A DNA stretch of 23,870 bases from Mesorhizobium amorphae. Lineage in GTDB: Bacteria > Pseudomonadota > Alphaproteobacteria > Rhizobiales > Rhizobiaceae. A program made the translations under genes and the position numbers. Below, one piece after another: positions 8,302-23,674 of this stretch. The DNA lies in contig QFNI01000054.1 in NCBI GenBank assembly GCA_003240775.1, forward strand, positions 1-23,870. The letters are read 5' to 3'. Position 1 is the stretch's first letter. Every line of letters starts with the position of its first letter. A model generated the notes under the pieces. The model was not told the DNA's origin. It worked only from the letters and a program-made list of their open reading frames with translations, and ran no database searches.

Positions 8302-9702
8302 TCAGCACTCCACCACATTCACCGCCAGGCCCCCCAGGCTCGTCTCCTTGTACTTCTCGCTCATGTCCATGCCGGTCTGGCGCATGGTCTCGATCGCGGC
8401 GTCCAGCGGCACGAAATGCACACCGTCTCCCTTCACAGCGAGCGAGGCCGCCGTCACAGCCTTCACCGCTCCCAGCGCGTTGCGTTCGATGCAGGGCACC
8501 TGCACCAGGCCCGCCACGGGGTCGCATGTCATGCCGAGATGGTGCTCCAGCGCGATCTCGGCCGCGTTCTCCACCTGCTCGGGCGTGCCGCCCATCACGG
8601 CGCAGAGGCCGGCCGCCGCCATGGCCGAGGCCGATCCCACCTCGCCCTGGCAGCCCACTTCCGCGCCCGAGATCGAGGCGTTGGTCTTGATGATGCCGCC
8701 GATGGCGGCCGCCGTCAGCAGGAAGTCGCGGATCGAGCCCTCATCGGCCTCGTCGTAGAAATGCAGCCAGTAGCGCATCACAGCCGGCACAACGCCGGCC
8801 GCGCCGTTGGTGGGTGCCGTCACCACGCGCCCGCCGCTCGCATTCTCCTCGTTCACGGCCATGGCGTAGATCGAGAGCCAGTCGTTGGCGAGAAGCGGGT
8901 TTGGTCGGTTGCGGCGCCACTCCTCCTGGAGCTTGTCGTGCAGCGCGCGGGCGCGGCGCCGGACCTTGAGGCCGCCGGGCATGATGCCTTCCTGCGACAG
9001 GCCGCGGTCGATGCAGCCGCGCATGGCGTTCCAGATGGCGTCGAGCCGGGCGTCGAGTTCCTCGCGCCCGACCTGCGTTTCCTCGTTGGCGCGCTTCATC
9101 TCGGCGATGGAGAGGCCCGAGCGCGATGCCATGGCCAGCATCTCGCGCGCGTTGGCGAAGGGATAGGGCACGCGCGGGCCGCCGCCCTTGCCCACGCCTG
9201 CCTTCATGCGCTGCAATTCCTCGTCGGACACCACGAAGCCGCCGCCGATCGAATAGTAGACACGCTTGAGGAGCAGCCGCTCGGCGCCGTCGAAGGCCGA
9301 CAGGCTCATGCCGTTGGCGTGGCCGGGCAGCGAGACGCGCTTGTCGAGCACGAGGTCGACAGCGGGGTCGAAGCGGTAGCCGGGATGGCCGGGGGGCGAA
9401 ACGCGCTTGGTGCGCTTCACCTCTTCCACCGCCGCATCCATCTTGTCGGGATCGACGGAAAGCGGCGTCTCGCCCGTCAGGCCCAGGATCACCGCGCGGT
9501 CCGTGCCGTGGCCGACACCAGTGAAGGCGAGCGAGCCGTGCAGACTGGCGCTCAGGCGCTCGACGGTGGCGCCCGCGGGCTTCGGCCAGTCGCCGCGCGC
9601 CAACTCGTCCAGGAAGCGCGCGGCAGCCGTCATCGGTCCCATGGTGTGGGAGGACGACGGGCCGATGCCGATCTTGAAGAGGTCGAAGACCGAAAGAAAC
9701 AT
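8302..9702 (-). CDS. sdaA: L-serine ammonia-lyase (iron-sulfur L-serine dehydratase)
   Basis: A 466-residue single-chain enzyme that deaminates L-serine to pyruvate and ammonia using a 4Fe-4S cluster instead of PLP. The N-terminal beta domain starts MFLSVFDLFKIGIGPSSSHT. The alpha domain carries NGAAGVVPAV at about 299-308 and the cluster cysteines 351 (GCQGEVGSA), 393 (MTCDPVAG) and 404 (VPCIERNA). The frame is open for another 250 codons upstream into the divergent DUF599 gene, but that extension is low-complexity shadow sequence. The ATG at 9702 gives the canonical N-terminus and is preceded by a GGGGG stretch about 10 nt away. The gene is divergent from the DUF599 gene across a 150 bp gap and is followed by the two repeat copies. 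All catalytic cysteines are present. Confidence 0.96.
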   Translation of the reverse strand: MFLSVFDLFKIGIGPSSSHTMGPMTAAARFLDELARGDWPKPAGATVERLSASLHGSLAFTGVGHGTDRAVILGLTGETPLSVDPDKMDAAVEEVKRTKRVSPPGHPGYRFDPAVDLVLDKRVSLPGHANGMSLSAFDGAERLLLKRVYYSIGGGFVVSDEELQRMKAGVGKGGGPRVPYPFANAREMLAMASRSGLSIAEMKRANEETQVGREELDARLDAIWNAMRGCIDRGLSQEGIMPGGLKVRRRARALHDKLQEEWRRNRPNPLLANDWLSIYAMAVNEENASGGRVVTAPTNGAAGVVPAVMRYWLHFYDEADEGSIRDFLLTAAAIGGIIKTNASISGAEVGCQGEVGSASAMAAAGLCAVMGGTPEQVENAAEIALEHHLGMTCDPVAGLVQVPCIERNALGAVKAVTAASLAVKGDGVHFVPLDAAIETMRQTGMDMSEKYKETSLGGLAVNVVEC

Positions 9703-9852
9703 TGCTCGAACCCCCAAGCGCCTAACCAAGTCGAGGATTAGCCTGGGGATGCGGCAGGCTTCGCCACCTCGCCCGACTTCCACCGGCTGGACCGCGACAT
9801 TCGCGTCACGGCATGTATGTAAGGGCGCGCATCCATCCTTGTCAGGCTCCGC

Positions 9853-10551
9853 ATGGCCCAAACGCTTCAGCTCACTTCGGCCGACCTCGCCTCCCTGGCC
9901 TTCTTTCTTCTCGTCTGGGCCTTCTTCACCTATGCGGCGGAGGGCGTGATCTCCAAGCGGCCTTCGCTGACGGTCGCGATGAACCGGCAGCGCGAGATCT
10001 GGATCCGCACCATGGCGCGGCGCGATCTGCGCATGATCGACACCTCGATCATGCTGGGCCTGCAGCAGGGCACGGCCTTCTTCGCGTCGTCCGCGCTGAT
10101 CGCGGTGGGCGGCTGCTTCGCGCTGCTCGGCACGCCCGACAAGCTCCTGGCGCTTCTGGCCGACCTGCCCTACAGCGCACCACCCACGCGCGAGCTGTTC
10201 GAGTTCAAGGTGATCGGCCTGGTGCTGATCCTGGCCTACGCCTTCTTCAAGTTCTCCTGGGCCTACCGGCTCTTCAACTACTGCTCGATCCTGATCGGCG
10301 CCGTGCCGCCGGCAGCCGAATTCCCCAACGACCCCGAACGGGCGGAGCGCGCCGTGAAGCGGGCCGCGCGCATGAACATCCTGGCCGCCAAGCATTTCGG
10401 AGCGGGCTTGCGGGGCGTGTTCTTCTCGGTCGCCTATCTCGGATGGTTCATCCACCCACTGGCGCTGGGAGCGACCACGCTCCTACTGCTCGGCGTTCTG
10501 ATGCGGCGGCAGTTCTTCTCGGCTGCGCGGGAAGCGGCGCTGGAGCCGTGA
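9853..10551 (+). CDS. DUF599-family integral membrane protein
   Basis: A 232-residue membrane protein matching the DUF599 family as I recognise it, with no known function. Hydrophobic segments lie at about residues 12-30, 74-93, 117-137 and 192-217. Between the first two is a basic, amphipathic region with the family-like NRQREIWIRTMARRDLRMIDT. FFKFSWAYRLFNYCSILIGAVP and a conserved acidic/basic loop with RAARMNILAAKHFGAGLR follow. The ATG at 9853 starts the frame; only a weak CAGG lies upstream. It is the only plus-strand gene in this part, divergent from sdaA and convergent with the ydcF-like gene, with 7 bp between the two stop codons. No terminator is seen between them, so their transcripts may overlap. 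Confidence 0.85.
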   Translation: MAQTLQLTSADLASLAFFLLVWAFFTYAAEGVISKRPSLTVAMNRQREIWIRTMARRDLRMIDTSIMLGLQQGTAFFASSALIAVGGCFALLGTPDKLLALLADLPYSAPPTRELFEFKVIGLVLILAYAFFKFSWAYRLFNYCSILIGAVPPAAEFPNDPERAERAVKRAARMNILAAKHFGAGLRGVFFSVAYLGWFIHPLALGATTLLLLGVLMRRQFFSAAREAALEP

Positions 10552-10558
10552 GGCCGGG

Positions 10559-11356
10559 CTATTCCCGCGCGGGAAGCAGCGTGTCCGTCCGGCCGGAAAG
10601 CCGGTAGACCACGAGGCCCACCCACTCGCGGATGCCGAGCGTCGCATTGGTCAGCCCGTCGGTCACGTTGTCCTTGAACAGGCCCACGCCCTCCTCGCCG
10701 CTCGTGCGGTAGTCGGTCGGCCAGGCGGTCACGGGAAACCCGTTCTTGCGGAAGAGCGCAACCGAGCGCGGCATGTGGAAGGCGGATGTGACGAGCAGCC
10801 AGGTCTCGCCTGCCTGCGGGTTCACGAGCGCATTGGTGAAGCGCGCGTTCTCGTCGGTGTTGCGCGAGCGGTCTTCAAGCACGAGCCGCTCGGGCGCCAC
10901 GCCGAGCGCGGTAAGCAGGCGCTTGGCCGATGTGGCATCCGCCTCGCCTTCCAGGATCAGCGCGCCCGTGCCGCCCGAGATCACCACGCGCGCATCCGGG
11001 TAACGCCGCGCGAGCACGGCCGCTTCCACGAAGCGGTCGCCCGAGCTGTTCAGCTCGTAGCCGCCGCGCACAAGGTTGATGCCGCCCTCGAACCCGCCGC
11101 CGAGAACGACGATGCCCGCGACATTCTGAGGAGCGGTGTCGGGGCGCGGGAAGCGGTCTTCCAAAGGATGCAGCAGAAGCGCGCCGAAGCTCGTCCAGGC
11201 GCAGAGAACCAGAACCAGCGTGCCTGCGACCAGAAAGCCGAGCGCGGCCTTCCGCCAACGCAGCAGCGCGAGCACCGAGCCGAAAAGCCCCAGAAGGATC
11301 GCGAAGTTCAGCGGTTGAAGAACGAAGCCGACGATCTTGGAGACAATGAAGAACAT
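10559..11356 (-). CDS. YdcF/ElyC/SanA-family membrane protein (DUF218 domain)
   Basis: A 265-residue inner-membrane protein. Two N-terminal hydrophobic helices (about residues 8-32 and 38-62) are followed by a DUF218 Rossmann-like domain from about 80 to 245. Landmarks are GIVVLGGG (81-88), VVISGGTGA (124-132), the EDRSRNTDENA segment (161-171) and VTSAFHMPRSVALF (189-202). The related E. coli protein ElyC affects peptidoglycan or envelope polymer synthesis, while YdcF binds S-adenosylmethionine; the role here is unassigned. The ATG at 11356 is chosen over an in-frame extension because it lies 13 nt after the gatA stop and starts the first helix. The ribosome site is weak. It is probably co-transcribed with gatC and gatA. 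Confidence 0.88.
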   Translation of the reverse strand: MFFIVSKIVGFVLQPLNFAILLGLFGSVLALLRWRKAALGFLVAGTLVLVLCAWTSFGALLLHPLEDRFPRPDTAPQNVAGIVVLGGGFEGGINLVRGGYELNSSGDRFVEAAVLARRYPDARVVISGGTGALILEGEADATSAKRLLTALGVAPERLVLEDRSRNTDENARFTNALVNPQAGETWLLVTSAFHMPRSVALFRKNGFPVTAWPTDYRTSGEEGVGLFKDNVTDGLTNATLGIREWVGLVVYRLSGRTDTLLPARE

Positions 11357-11369
11357 GCCTGCTTCGGCT

Positions 11370-12857
11370 TCACCACCAGGGCTTGGCCTGGAAGCGGCCG
11401 GCGGCATCCTCGATCACGGCGCCCGTCTGGAAGAGCGTTTCCTCCTCGAAGGGGCGGCCGATCAGCTGGAGGCCGAGCGGCAGGCCCGACGCATCCAGCC
11501 CCGCAGGCACCGCGATGCCCGGCAGGCCCGCCATGTTCACGGTCACCGTGAAGACGTCGTTCAGATACATCTTCACCGGATCGGCTGCCATTTCCTGGTC
11601 GGCGATGCCGAAGGCAGCCGATGGGGTGGCGGGCGTCAGGATCACGTCCACGCCATCGGCGAACACATCCTCGAAATCCTTCTTGATGAGGGTCCGCACC
11701 TTTTGCGCCTTGAGATAGTAGGCGTCGTAATAGCCGGCGGACAGCACGTATGTGCCGATCATCACGCGGCGCTTGACCTCTCGGCCGAAGCCCGCCGCGC
11801 GCGTGTTCTCATACATCTCCACCACGTCGCGGCCGGGCACGCGGAGCCCGTAGCGCACGCCGTCATAGCGGGCGAGGTTGGAGGACGCCTCGGCGGGCGC
11901 CACGATGTAATAGGCGGGCAGCGCGTATTTCGTGTGAGGCAGCGAGATGTCGACGATCTCCGCGCCCGCGGCCTTCAGCCACTCGATGCCTTGCGCCCAG
12001 AGCTTTTCGATCTCCTCGGGCATGCCTTCCACGCGGTACTCGCGCGGGATGCCGACCTTGAGCCCCTTGATCGAGCGGCCGACGGCCGCCTCGTAGTCGG
12101 GCACGGGGCGGTCTACCGAGGTGGTGTCCTTGGGGTCCACGGAGGCCATCGAGCGCAGCAGGATCGCGGCATCGCGCACGTCGCGCGCGATCGGGCCGGC
12201 CTGGTCGAGCGAGGATGCGAAAGCCGCGATCCCCCAGCGCGAGCAGCGCCCATAGGTCGGCTTGATGCCCACCGTGCCCGTGAAGGCCGCAGGCTGGCGG
12301 ATCGAGCCGCCGGTGTCGGTGGCGGTGGCGCCTGCGCACAGGAAGCCCGCGACGGCGGCTGCCGAACCGCCCGAGGATCCGCCGGGCACGAGTTGCTTGT
12401 TGTCGCCGTCCGCCCGGCGCCAGGGGTTCACCACCGGCCCGTAATAGGAGGTCTCGTTGGACGAGCCCATGGCGAACTCGTCCATGTTGAGCTTGCCCAG
12501 CATCACCGCGCCGTCCGCCCAGAGATTGCTCGTCACGGTCGATTCGTAGCGCGGCTTGAAGCCATCTAGGATGTGGCTGCCGGCCTGGGTGTGGGTGCCG
12601 AAGGTCGCGAACAGGTCCTTGATGCCGAGCGGGATGCCCTCCAGCGCCCCGCCCTCGTTTCTAACGAGCCGCTCGTCGGACTTGGCGGCCATCTCGCGGG
12701 CCTGATCGGGCGTGGTCGCCACATAGGCGTTGAGTACAGGGTTGGCCTGCTCGATCGCGCCGAGATAGCTCTCGGTCAGCTCGACAGCCGTGAACTCCTT
12801 GGCGCGCAGGCCCGCGCGCGCTTCGGCGATGGTCTTCTTCGTCAGTTCGGTGGTCAT
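11370..12857 (-). CDS. gatA: Asp/Glu-tRNA amidotransferase subunit A (GatA)
   Basis: A 495-residue amidase-signature enzyme. It releases ammonia from glutamine for conversion of Glu-tRNA(Gln) or Asp-tRNA(Asn) to the correct amide, as part of the GatCAB complex. The Lys-cisSer-Ser triad is visible as Lys80 in PLGIKDLF, Ser161 in PGGSSGGSAAAVA, and Ser185 in TDTGGSIRQPA. GatA-type segments MGSSNETSYYGPV (130-142) and the C-terminal LPLGLQLIGRPFEEETL support GatA over a generic amidase. Start is ATG at 12857, 9 nt after the gatC stop, with an AGGA site overlapping the end of gatC. The gatC-gatA pairing supports the function; gatB is not in the window. Length is normal. Confidence 0.97.
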   Translation of the reverse strand: MTTELTKKTIAEARAGLRAKEFTAVELTESYLGAIEQANPVLNAYVATTPDQAREMAAKSDERLVRNEGGALEGIPLGIKDLFATFGTHTQAGSHILDGFKPRYESTVTSNLWADGAVMLGKLNMDEFAMGSSNETSYYGPVVNPWRRADGDNKQLVPGGSSGGSAAAVAGFLCAGATATDTGGSIRQPAAFTGTVGIKPTYGRCSRWGIAAFASSLDQAGPIARDVRDAAILLRSMASVDPKDTTSVDRPVPDYEAAVGRSIKGLKVGIPREYRVEGMPEEIEKLWAQGIEWLKAAGAEIVDISLPHTKYALPAYYIVAPAEASSNLARYDGVRYGLRVPGRDVVEMYENTRAAGFGREVKRRVMIGTYVLSAGYYDAYYLKAQKVRTLIKKDFEDVFADGVDVILTPATPSAAFGIADQEMAADPVKMYLNDVFTVTVNMAGLPGIAVPAGLDASGLPLGLQLIGRPFEEETLFQTGAVIEDAAGRFQAKPWW

Positions 12858-12866
12858 GGCGAAATC

Positions 12867-13154
12867 CTACTCGACCACTTTCGGCACAAGAAAGAAATTG
12901 GCTTCCGTGGCCGGCGCATTGGCCACGATGTCGGCGGCCTTTGCGCCATCCGTCACGCGATCCTCGCGCTTGCGCATTTCCATGGGCGTCACCGAGGTCA
13001 TCGGCTCGACGCCGGACACGTCGACCTCGTCCAACTGCTCCACGAAGCCCAGAATGGTGTTGAGCTCGCCCACCATGCGTTGCGCATCGTCTTTGCTGAC
13101 GGCGATGCGCGCGAGATGCGCCACGCGCTTGACGGTCTGGAGATCGACGGACAT
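12867..13154 (-). CDS. gatC: Asp/Glu-tRNA amidotransferase subunit C (GatC)
   Basis: A 95-residue small subunit that wraps around GatA and stabilises the GatCAB complex. Family features are VKRVAHLARIAVS at the N-terminus, the LNTILGFVEQLDEVDVSGVEPMTSV block in the middle (34 residues in from the start), and the C-terminal FFLVPKVVE. The frame extends upstream, but the ATG at 13154 gives the standard N-terminus and has a GGAAGAG ribosome site. It directly precedes gatA. The stop overlaps the ribosome-site region of gatA, so the two are very likely translated together. Confidence 0.95.
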   Translation of the reverse strand: MSVDLQTVKRVAHLARIAVSKDDAQRMVGELNTILGFVEQLDEVDVSGVEPMTSVTPMEMRKREDRVTDGAKAADIVANAPATEANFFLVPKVVE

Positions 13155-13184
13155 CGGCTCTTCCGGCTGGAGGGTGTGGCTCGG

Positions 13185-13213
13185 GCTATAATGGGGCCTG
13201 CCATGGGGCGCAA
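13185..13213 (-). promoter_or_regulatory. candidate sigma-70-type promoter for gatC-gatA
   Basis: On the minus strand TTGCGC (13208-13213) and TATAGC (13185-13190) are separated by exactly 17 nt and lie about 30-60 nt upstream of the gatC start. The match to TTGACA/TATAAT is moderate. Position and spacing make it the best promoter candidate in the 113 bp gap between the UPF0173 and gatC genes. Confidence 0.4.
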
Positions 13214-13233
13214 CCGGGTGGGCGCAACCGGGG
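13206..13233 (+). repeat. 14 bp tandem duplication upstream of gatC
   Basis: Two adjacent copies of GGGCGCAACCGGG(T/G) differ only in the last base. Each copy contains GCGCAA, which read on the minus strand is TTGCGC. The duplication therefore doubles the -35-like element of the candidate gatC promoter. Confidence 0.8.
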
Positions 13234-13267
13234 GCCGCCTCGCAGCCGCCCCTCACAGGTGCCAGCG

Positions 13268-13990
13268 CTAGCGCGCGCCGCCCACTTCGACCGCCCGGCC
13301 CAGCTCGGGCACGATCACCTGGGTGGCCGAGCCTTCCATGCCGGCCACGAACTTGTCGGCGGTTTCCTCCAGAAAAGGGAACGTGCCGTAATGGCAGGGG
13401 ATGGCGACGTCGAACTTGAAGAAGCGCGAGCAGGCGAGCGCGGCCACCGCACCCCCCATGGTCACCCGGTCGCCCACCGGCACCAGCGCCACCTTGGGGT
13501 CGTGCAGCTCGTTGATCAGCGCCATGTCGCCGAAGATGTCGGTGTCGCCCATGTGATAGAGCGTGGGCGCGTCGGGCGCGTGGAGCACGATCCCGTTGGG
13601 GTTGCCCATGTAATGCGTGACGCCCTTGGCATCCGTGAATGACGACGAATGCAGCGCTTGAACGAAGGTCGCGGTGAAGCTGTCGAAATCGACGGTGCCG
13701 CCGGTGTTGGCGAACCGGACGCGGTCCCCCGCGATGCCTTCGGCCATCAGGTAGGAAGCGAGCTCGAAATTGGCTGCGACCACCGCGTCCTTCTTTTCTT
13801 TCAGGATTTCCAGCGTGTCGCCCAGATGGTCGCCGTGGCCGTGGGTGAGCAGGATGTGGGTCACCCCCTCAGCCGGCCCCCGCCAGTCCTTCCCCCAGGA
13901 CGGGTTGCCCGTCAGAAAGGGGTCGAACAGGATGACCGCGCCGCTCGTTTCCACGCGGAATGCCGACTGCCCGTACCAAGTGATCTTCAT
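13268..13990 (-). CDS. UPF0173-family metal-dependent hydrolase (metallo-beta-lactamase fold)
   Basis: A 240-residue cytoplasmic protein of the metallo-beta-lactamase superfamily, UPF0173 (YtkL-like) branch; the substrate is unknown. It begins MKITWYGQSAF, typical of the family. The metal-binding motif THGHGDH supplies His50, His52, Asp54 and His55. Further candidate ligands are His114, Asp149 in YHMGDTDIFGD, and His200 in IPCHYGTF. Full length with a complete active site. Start is ATG at 13990, with a GGGAAGG-type site upstream. It is divergent from ruvX across 75 bp and 113 bp upstream of gatC on the same strand. It may be transcribed with gatC, but the candidate promoter between them suggests at least partial independence. 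Confidence 0.9.
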   Translation of the reverse strand: MKITWYGQSAFRVETSGAVILFDPFLTGNPSWGKDWRGPAEGVTHILLTHGHGDHLGDTLEILKEKKDAVVAANFELASYLMAEGIAGDRVRFANTGGTVDFDSFTATFVQALHSSSFTDAKGVTHYMGNPNGIVLHAPDAPTLYHMGDTDIFGDMALINELHDPKVALVPVGDRVTMGGAVAALACSRFFKFDVAIPCHYGTFPFLEETADKFVAGMEGSATQVIVPELGRAVEVGGAR

Positions 13991-14065
13991 GCGTCTCGCC
14001 TTCCCTTTTGTGTGGGCGGCTAGATAGAAGCGAGGCGAGAAGCGTCAAAGCGGGAGAGCGAGCCG

Positions 14066-14554
14066 GTGAACGTGATCGCGGTCGAAGCACTGCCCGCCCT
14101 CCTTTCGGGGGGCAGGCGGCTGATGGGGCTCGACCTCGGCGAGAAAACGATCGGGATCGCGGTTTCGGATGCAGGGCTGGCCTTCGCCCATCCGCGTCCC
14201 GTGATCGCGCGCGGCAAGTTCTCGCGCGATGCGGGGCTGCTCGGCGAACTCGTCGCCAAGGAAAACATCGCGGCGGCCGTGATGGGCCTGCCCGTCAACA
14301 TGGACGGCTCCGAAGGCCCCCGCGCCCAGGCGAGCCGCGCGTTCGTGCGCAACATGGCGCGGCTTTCGCCCCTGCCCTTCCTGTTCTGGGACGAGCGCCT
14401 TTCCACGGTCGCCGCGGAGCGCGCCTTGATCGCGATGGATGTGTCCCGCCGGAAACGCGACGAGCGGATCGACTCCGCGGCCGCCGCCTTCATCCTGCAG
14501 GGCGTGCTCGATCGCCTTTATGCGCTCGGCGCAGATGGCTCCGCGCCCGCATAG
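14066..14554 (+). CDS. ruvX: Holliday-junction resolvase-like protein RuvX/YqgF
   Basis: A 162-residue RNase H-fold nuclease of the YqgF/RuvX family, implicated in 16S rRNA 5'-end maturation and possibly in Holliday-junction resolution. The first catalytic Asp is in GLDLGEKTIGIAVSD (Asp23). The central acidic residue is Glu110 in FWDERLSTVAAE, and the last is Asp136 in ERIDSAAAAFILQ. The start is GTG at 14066, with GGGAG about 9 nt upstream. The 3' end overlaps the convergent DUF6105-like gene by 37 bp. The motifs are complete and the length is normal. The symbol refers to the family; the in vivo substrate is not shown by sequence. Confidence 0.93.
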   Translation: MNVIAVEALPALLSGGRRLMGLDLGEKTIGIAVSDAGLAFAHPRPVIARGKFSRDAGLLGELVAKENIAAAVMGLPVNMDGSEGPRAQASRAFVRNMARLSPLPFLFWDERLSTVAAERALIAMDVSRRKRDERIDSAAAAFILQGVLDRLYALGADGSAPA

Positions 14555-14859
14555 CGCGCCCGCACCCAGGCAGCGATGCTCTTGCGGCGGCGGAAGGCCA
14601 GAAGCGCGCCGAGCAGCAGGCTGTCGTAGAAGAAAGTGCGCGCGAGCATGCCCGGCAGGGCCGCAGGATCGATCTCCAGCCGCTGGCCGAGATATTGCTG
14701 CGTCAGGTCTCCCACGGCGCTGGCATAGACCTGGAAGATCAGGTCGTGCGCCTCGCGCGTCAGAAGCACGAAGCCGAAATGCCAGTCGTTGAGGCTGATG
14801 AAATACCATCCCCAGAACAGCACGAGGGGTCCGCCCCACAGGATCAACAGCCAACGCAT
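14518..14859 (-). CDS. DUF6105-like small membrane protein
   Basis: A 113-residue protein that I recognise, with moderate confidence, as the DUF6105 family of Rhizobiales; the function is unknown. It starts MRWLLILWGGPLVLFWGWYF, one transmembrane helix with two Trp-rich turns. An amphipathic middle contains EAHDLIFQVYA, and a second hydrophobic stretch lies near residues 74-89, ending in the basic FRRRKSIAAW. The ATG at 14859 has GGAG about 8 nt upstream. The longer frame back to a GTG at 14985 runs through the putative regulatory region and is rejected. It converges on ruvX with a 37 bp overlap of coding ends. A CtrA-like box and a GANTC site lie 40-90 nt upstream of its start. Confidence 0.75.
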   Translation of the reverse strand: MRWLLILWGGPLVLFWGWYFISLNDWHFGFVLLTREAHDLIFQVYASAVGDLTQQYLGQRLEIDPAALPGMLARTFFYDSLLLGALLAFRRRKSIAAWVRARYAGAEPSAPSA

Positions 14860-14933
14860 GATCGTCTCCGCCCAGAAGGACTCGGGCCACAGCACTTGAA
14901 TCAAAGTGGCGCGGATGGGCAGCAGGGGCAACG

Positions 14934-14948
14934 GTAACTGTTTGTTAA
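14934..14948. promoter_or_regulatory. CtrA-like binding site upstream of the DUF6105-like gene
   Basis: On the minus strand the sequence is TTAA, seven bases, then TTAC, a one-mismatch fit to the alphaproteobacterial CtrA consensus TTAA-N7-TTAA. A further TTAA lies at 14951-14954, and a GAATC (GANTC, CcrM methylation site) lies at 14898-14902. The cluster is 40-95 nt upstream of the DUF6105-like start. This is motif-level evidence only. Confidence 0.35.
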
Positions 14949-15014
14949 GGTTAACGGACGGGGTGGATGGAAACGCGAGACTCACCCCTGCTTGGCAGAA
15001 ACTGGTTCGAGGTT

Positions 15015-15053
15015 ACCCCCACCCCTAACCCCTCCCCTCAAGGGGGAAGGGAA
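15015..15053 (+). repeat. dispersed C-rich palindromic repeat, copy C
   Basis: The third copy of the element seen at 8238-8277, in the same orientation and about 6.7 kb away. It has ACCCCCACCCC, then CCTCCCCTCAAGGGGG and AGGGAA. It lies in the noncoding gap between the rpoC terminator and the DUF6105-like gene. It resembles the widespread proteobacterial repeat whose shadow translation reads PPLTPPLKGEG. Confidence 0.8.
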
Positions 15054-15106
15054 ACGGAGAGGGCAGTGGATGCAGAGCACCGAGGCGCCCTGCCCCCGCC
15101 ATAACG

Positions 15107-15138
15107 AAAAAGGCCGCCGGATCGCTCCGGCGGCCTTT
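15107..15138 (-). terminator. intrinsic terminator of the rpoBC transcript
   Basis: A perfect 10 bp stem, GGCCGCCGGA with TCCGGCGGCC, closes a 4-nt loop and is followed on the minus strand by five T residues. It starts about 20 nt past the rpoC stop. The flanking AAA/TTT could extend the stem to 13 bp, and there is a short TTT on the plus strand too, so weak bidirectional action is possible. Confidence 0.9.
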
Positions 15139-15159
15139 GTTCATTCCGTCGATCTTGCC

Positions 15160-19365
<4,206 letters not shown>

Positions 19366-19370
19366 GCCGT

Positions 19371-19379
19371 TCTCCTTTT
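19371..19379 (-). promoter_or_regulatory. strong ribosome binding site of rpoC
   Basis: On the minus strand this reads AAAAGGAGA, 5 nt before the ATG. It is a near-perfect Shine-Dalgarno sequence, consistent with independent high-level initiation after the long rpoB-rpoC gap. Confidence 0.85.
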
Positions 19380-19410
19380 GGGGCCTGGGGGCTGCCCCTA
19401 TTCATTTCGG

Positions 19411-19515
19411 TCCGGGAAGCGTCCCGGAGACGGGTTCGGGGAGCGGCCGGCGGTGTCTCGCCTCGCGCTCCCCTCCCCTCGAATTTCCGCCCGTGCCGCG
19501 GCGTCGCGGCGCGGG
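19411..19515 (-). other. rpoB-rpoC intercistronic spacer with three hairpins
   Basis: The 161 bp gap 19366-19526 has three inverted repeats. A perfect 7 bp stem with a 4-nt loop lies at 19411-19428. An 8 bp stem (GGGGAGCG/CGCTCCCC) lies at 19438-19473. An 11 bp stem with one mismatch lies at 19490-19515, 11 nt past the rpoB stop. None is followed by a T-run on the minus strand, so they are unlikely to be efficient intrinsic terminators. Stability or processing elements are possible. Confidence 0.6.
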
Positions 19516-19526
19516 CATGCCGCCTC

Positions 19527-23663
<4,137 letters not shown>

Positions 23664-23667
23664 CGTC

Positions 23668-23674
23668 GCTCCTT
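23668..23674 (-). promoter_or_regulatory. ribosome binding site of rpoB
   Basis: On the minus strand this reads AAGGAGC, 4 nt before the ATG at 23663. It fixes the start and gives the usual short RpoB N-terminus (MAQTQSFNGRRRVRKFFGK). Confidence 0.8.

Noticed and set aside
9703..9852. Divergent promoters between sdaA and the DUF599 gene
   Set aside because: A possible GCGACA-16 nt-TATGTA pair exists on the plus strand, but the match is too weak to annotate; nothing else stands out in this gap.
9703..10455. A 250-codon N-terminal extension of L-serine dehydratase
   Set aside because: It would run antisense through most of the DUF599 gene. The enzyme's normal N-terminus begins exactly at the ATG at 9702.
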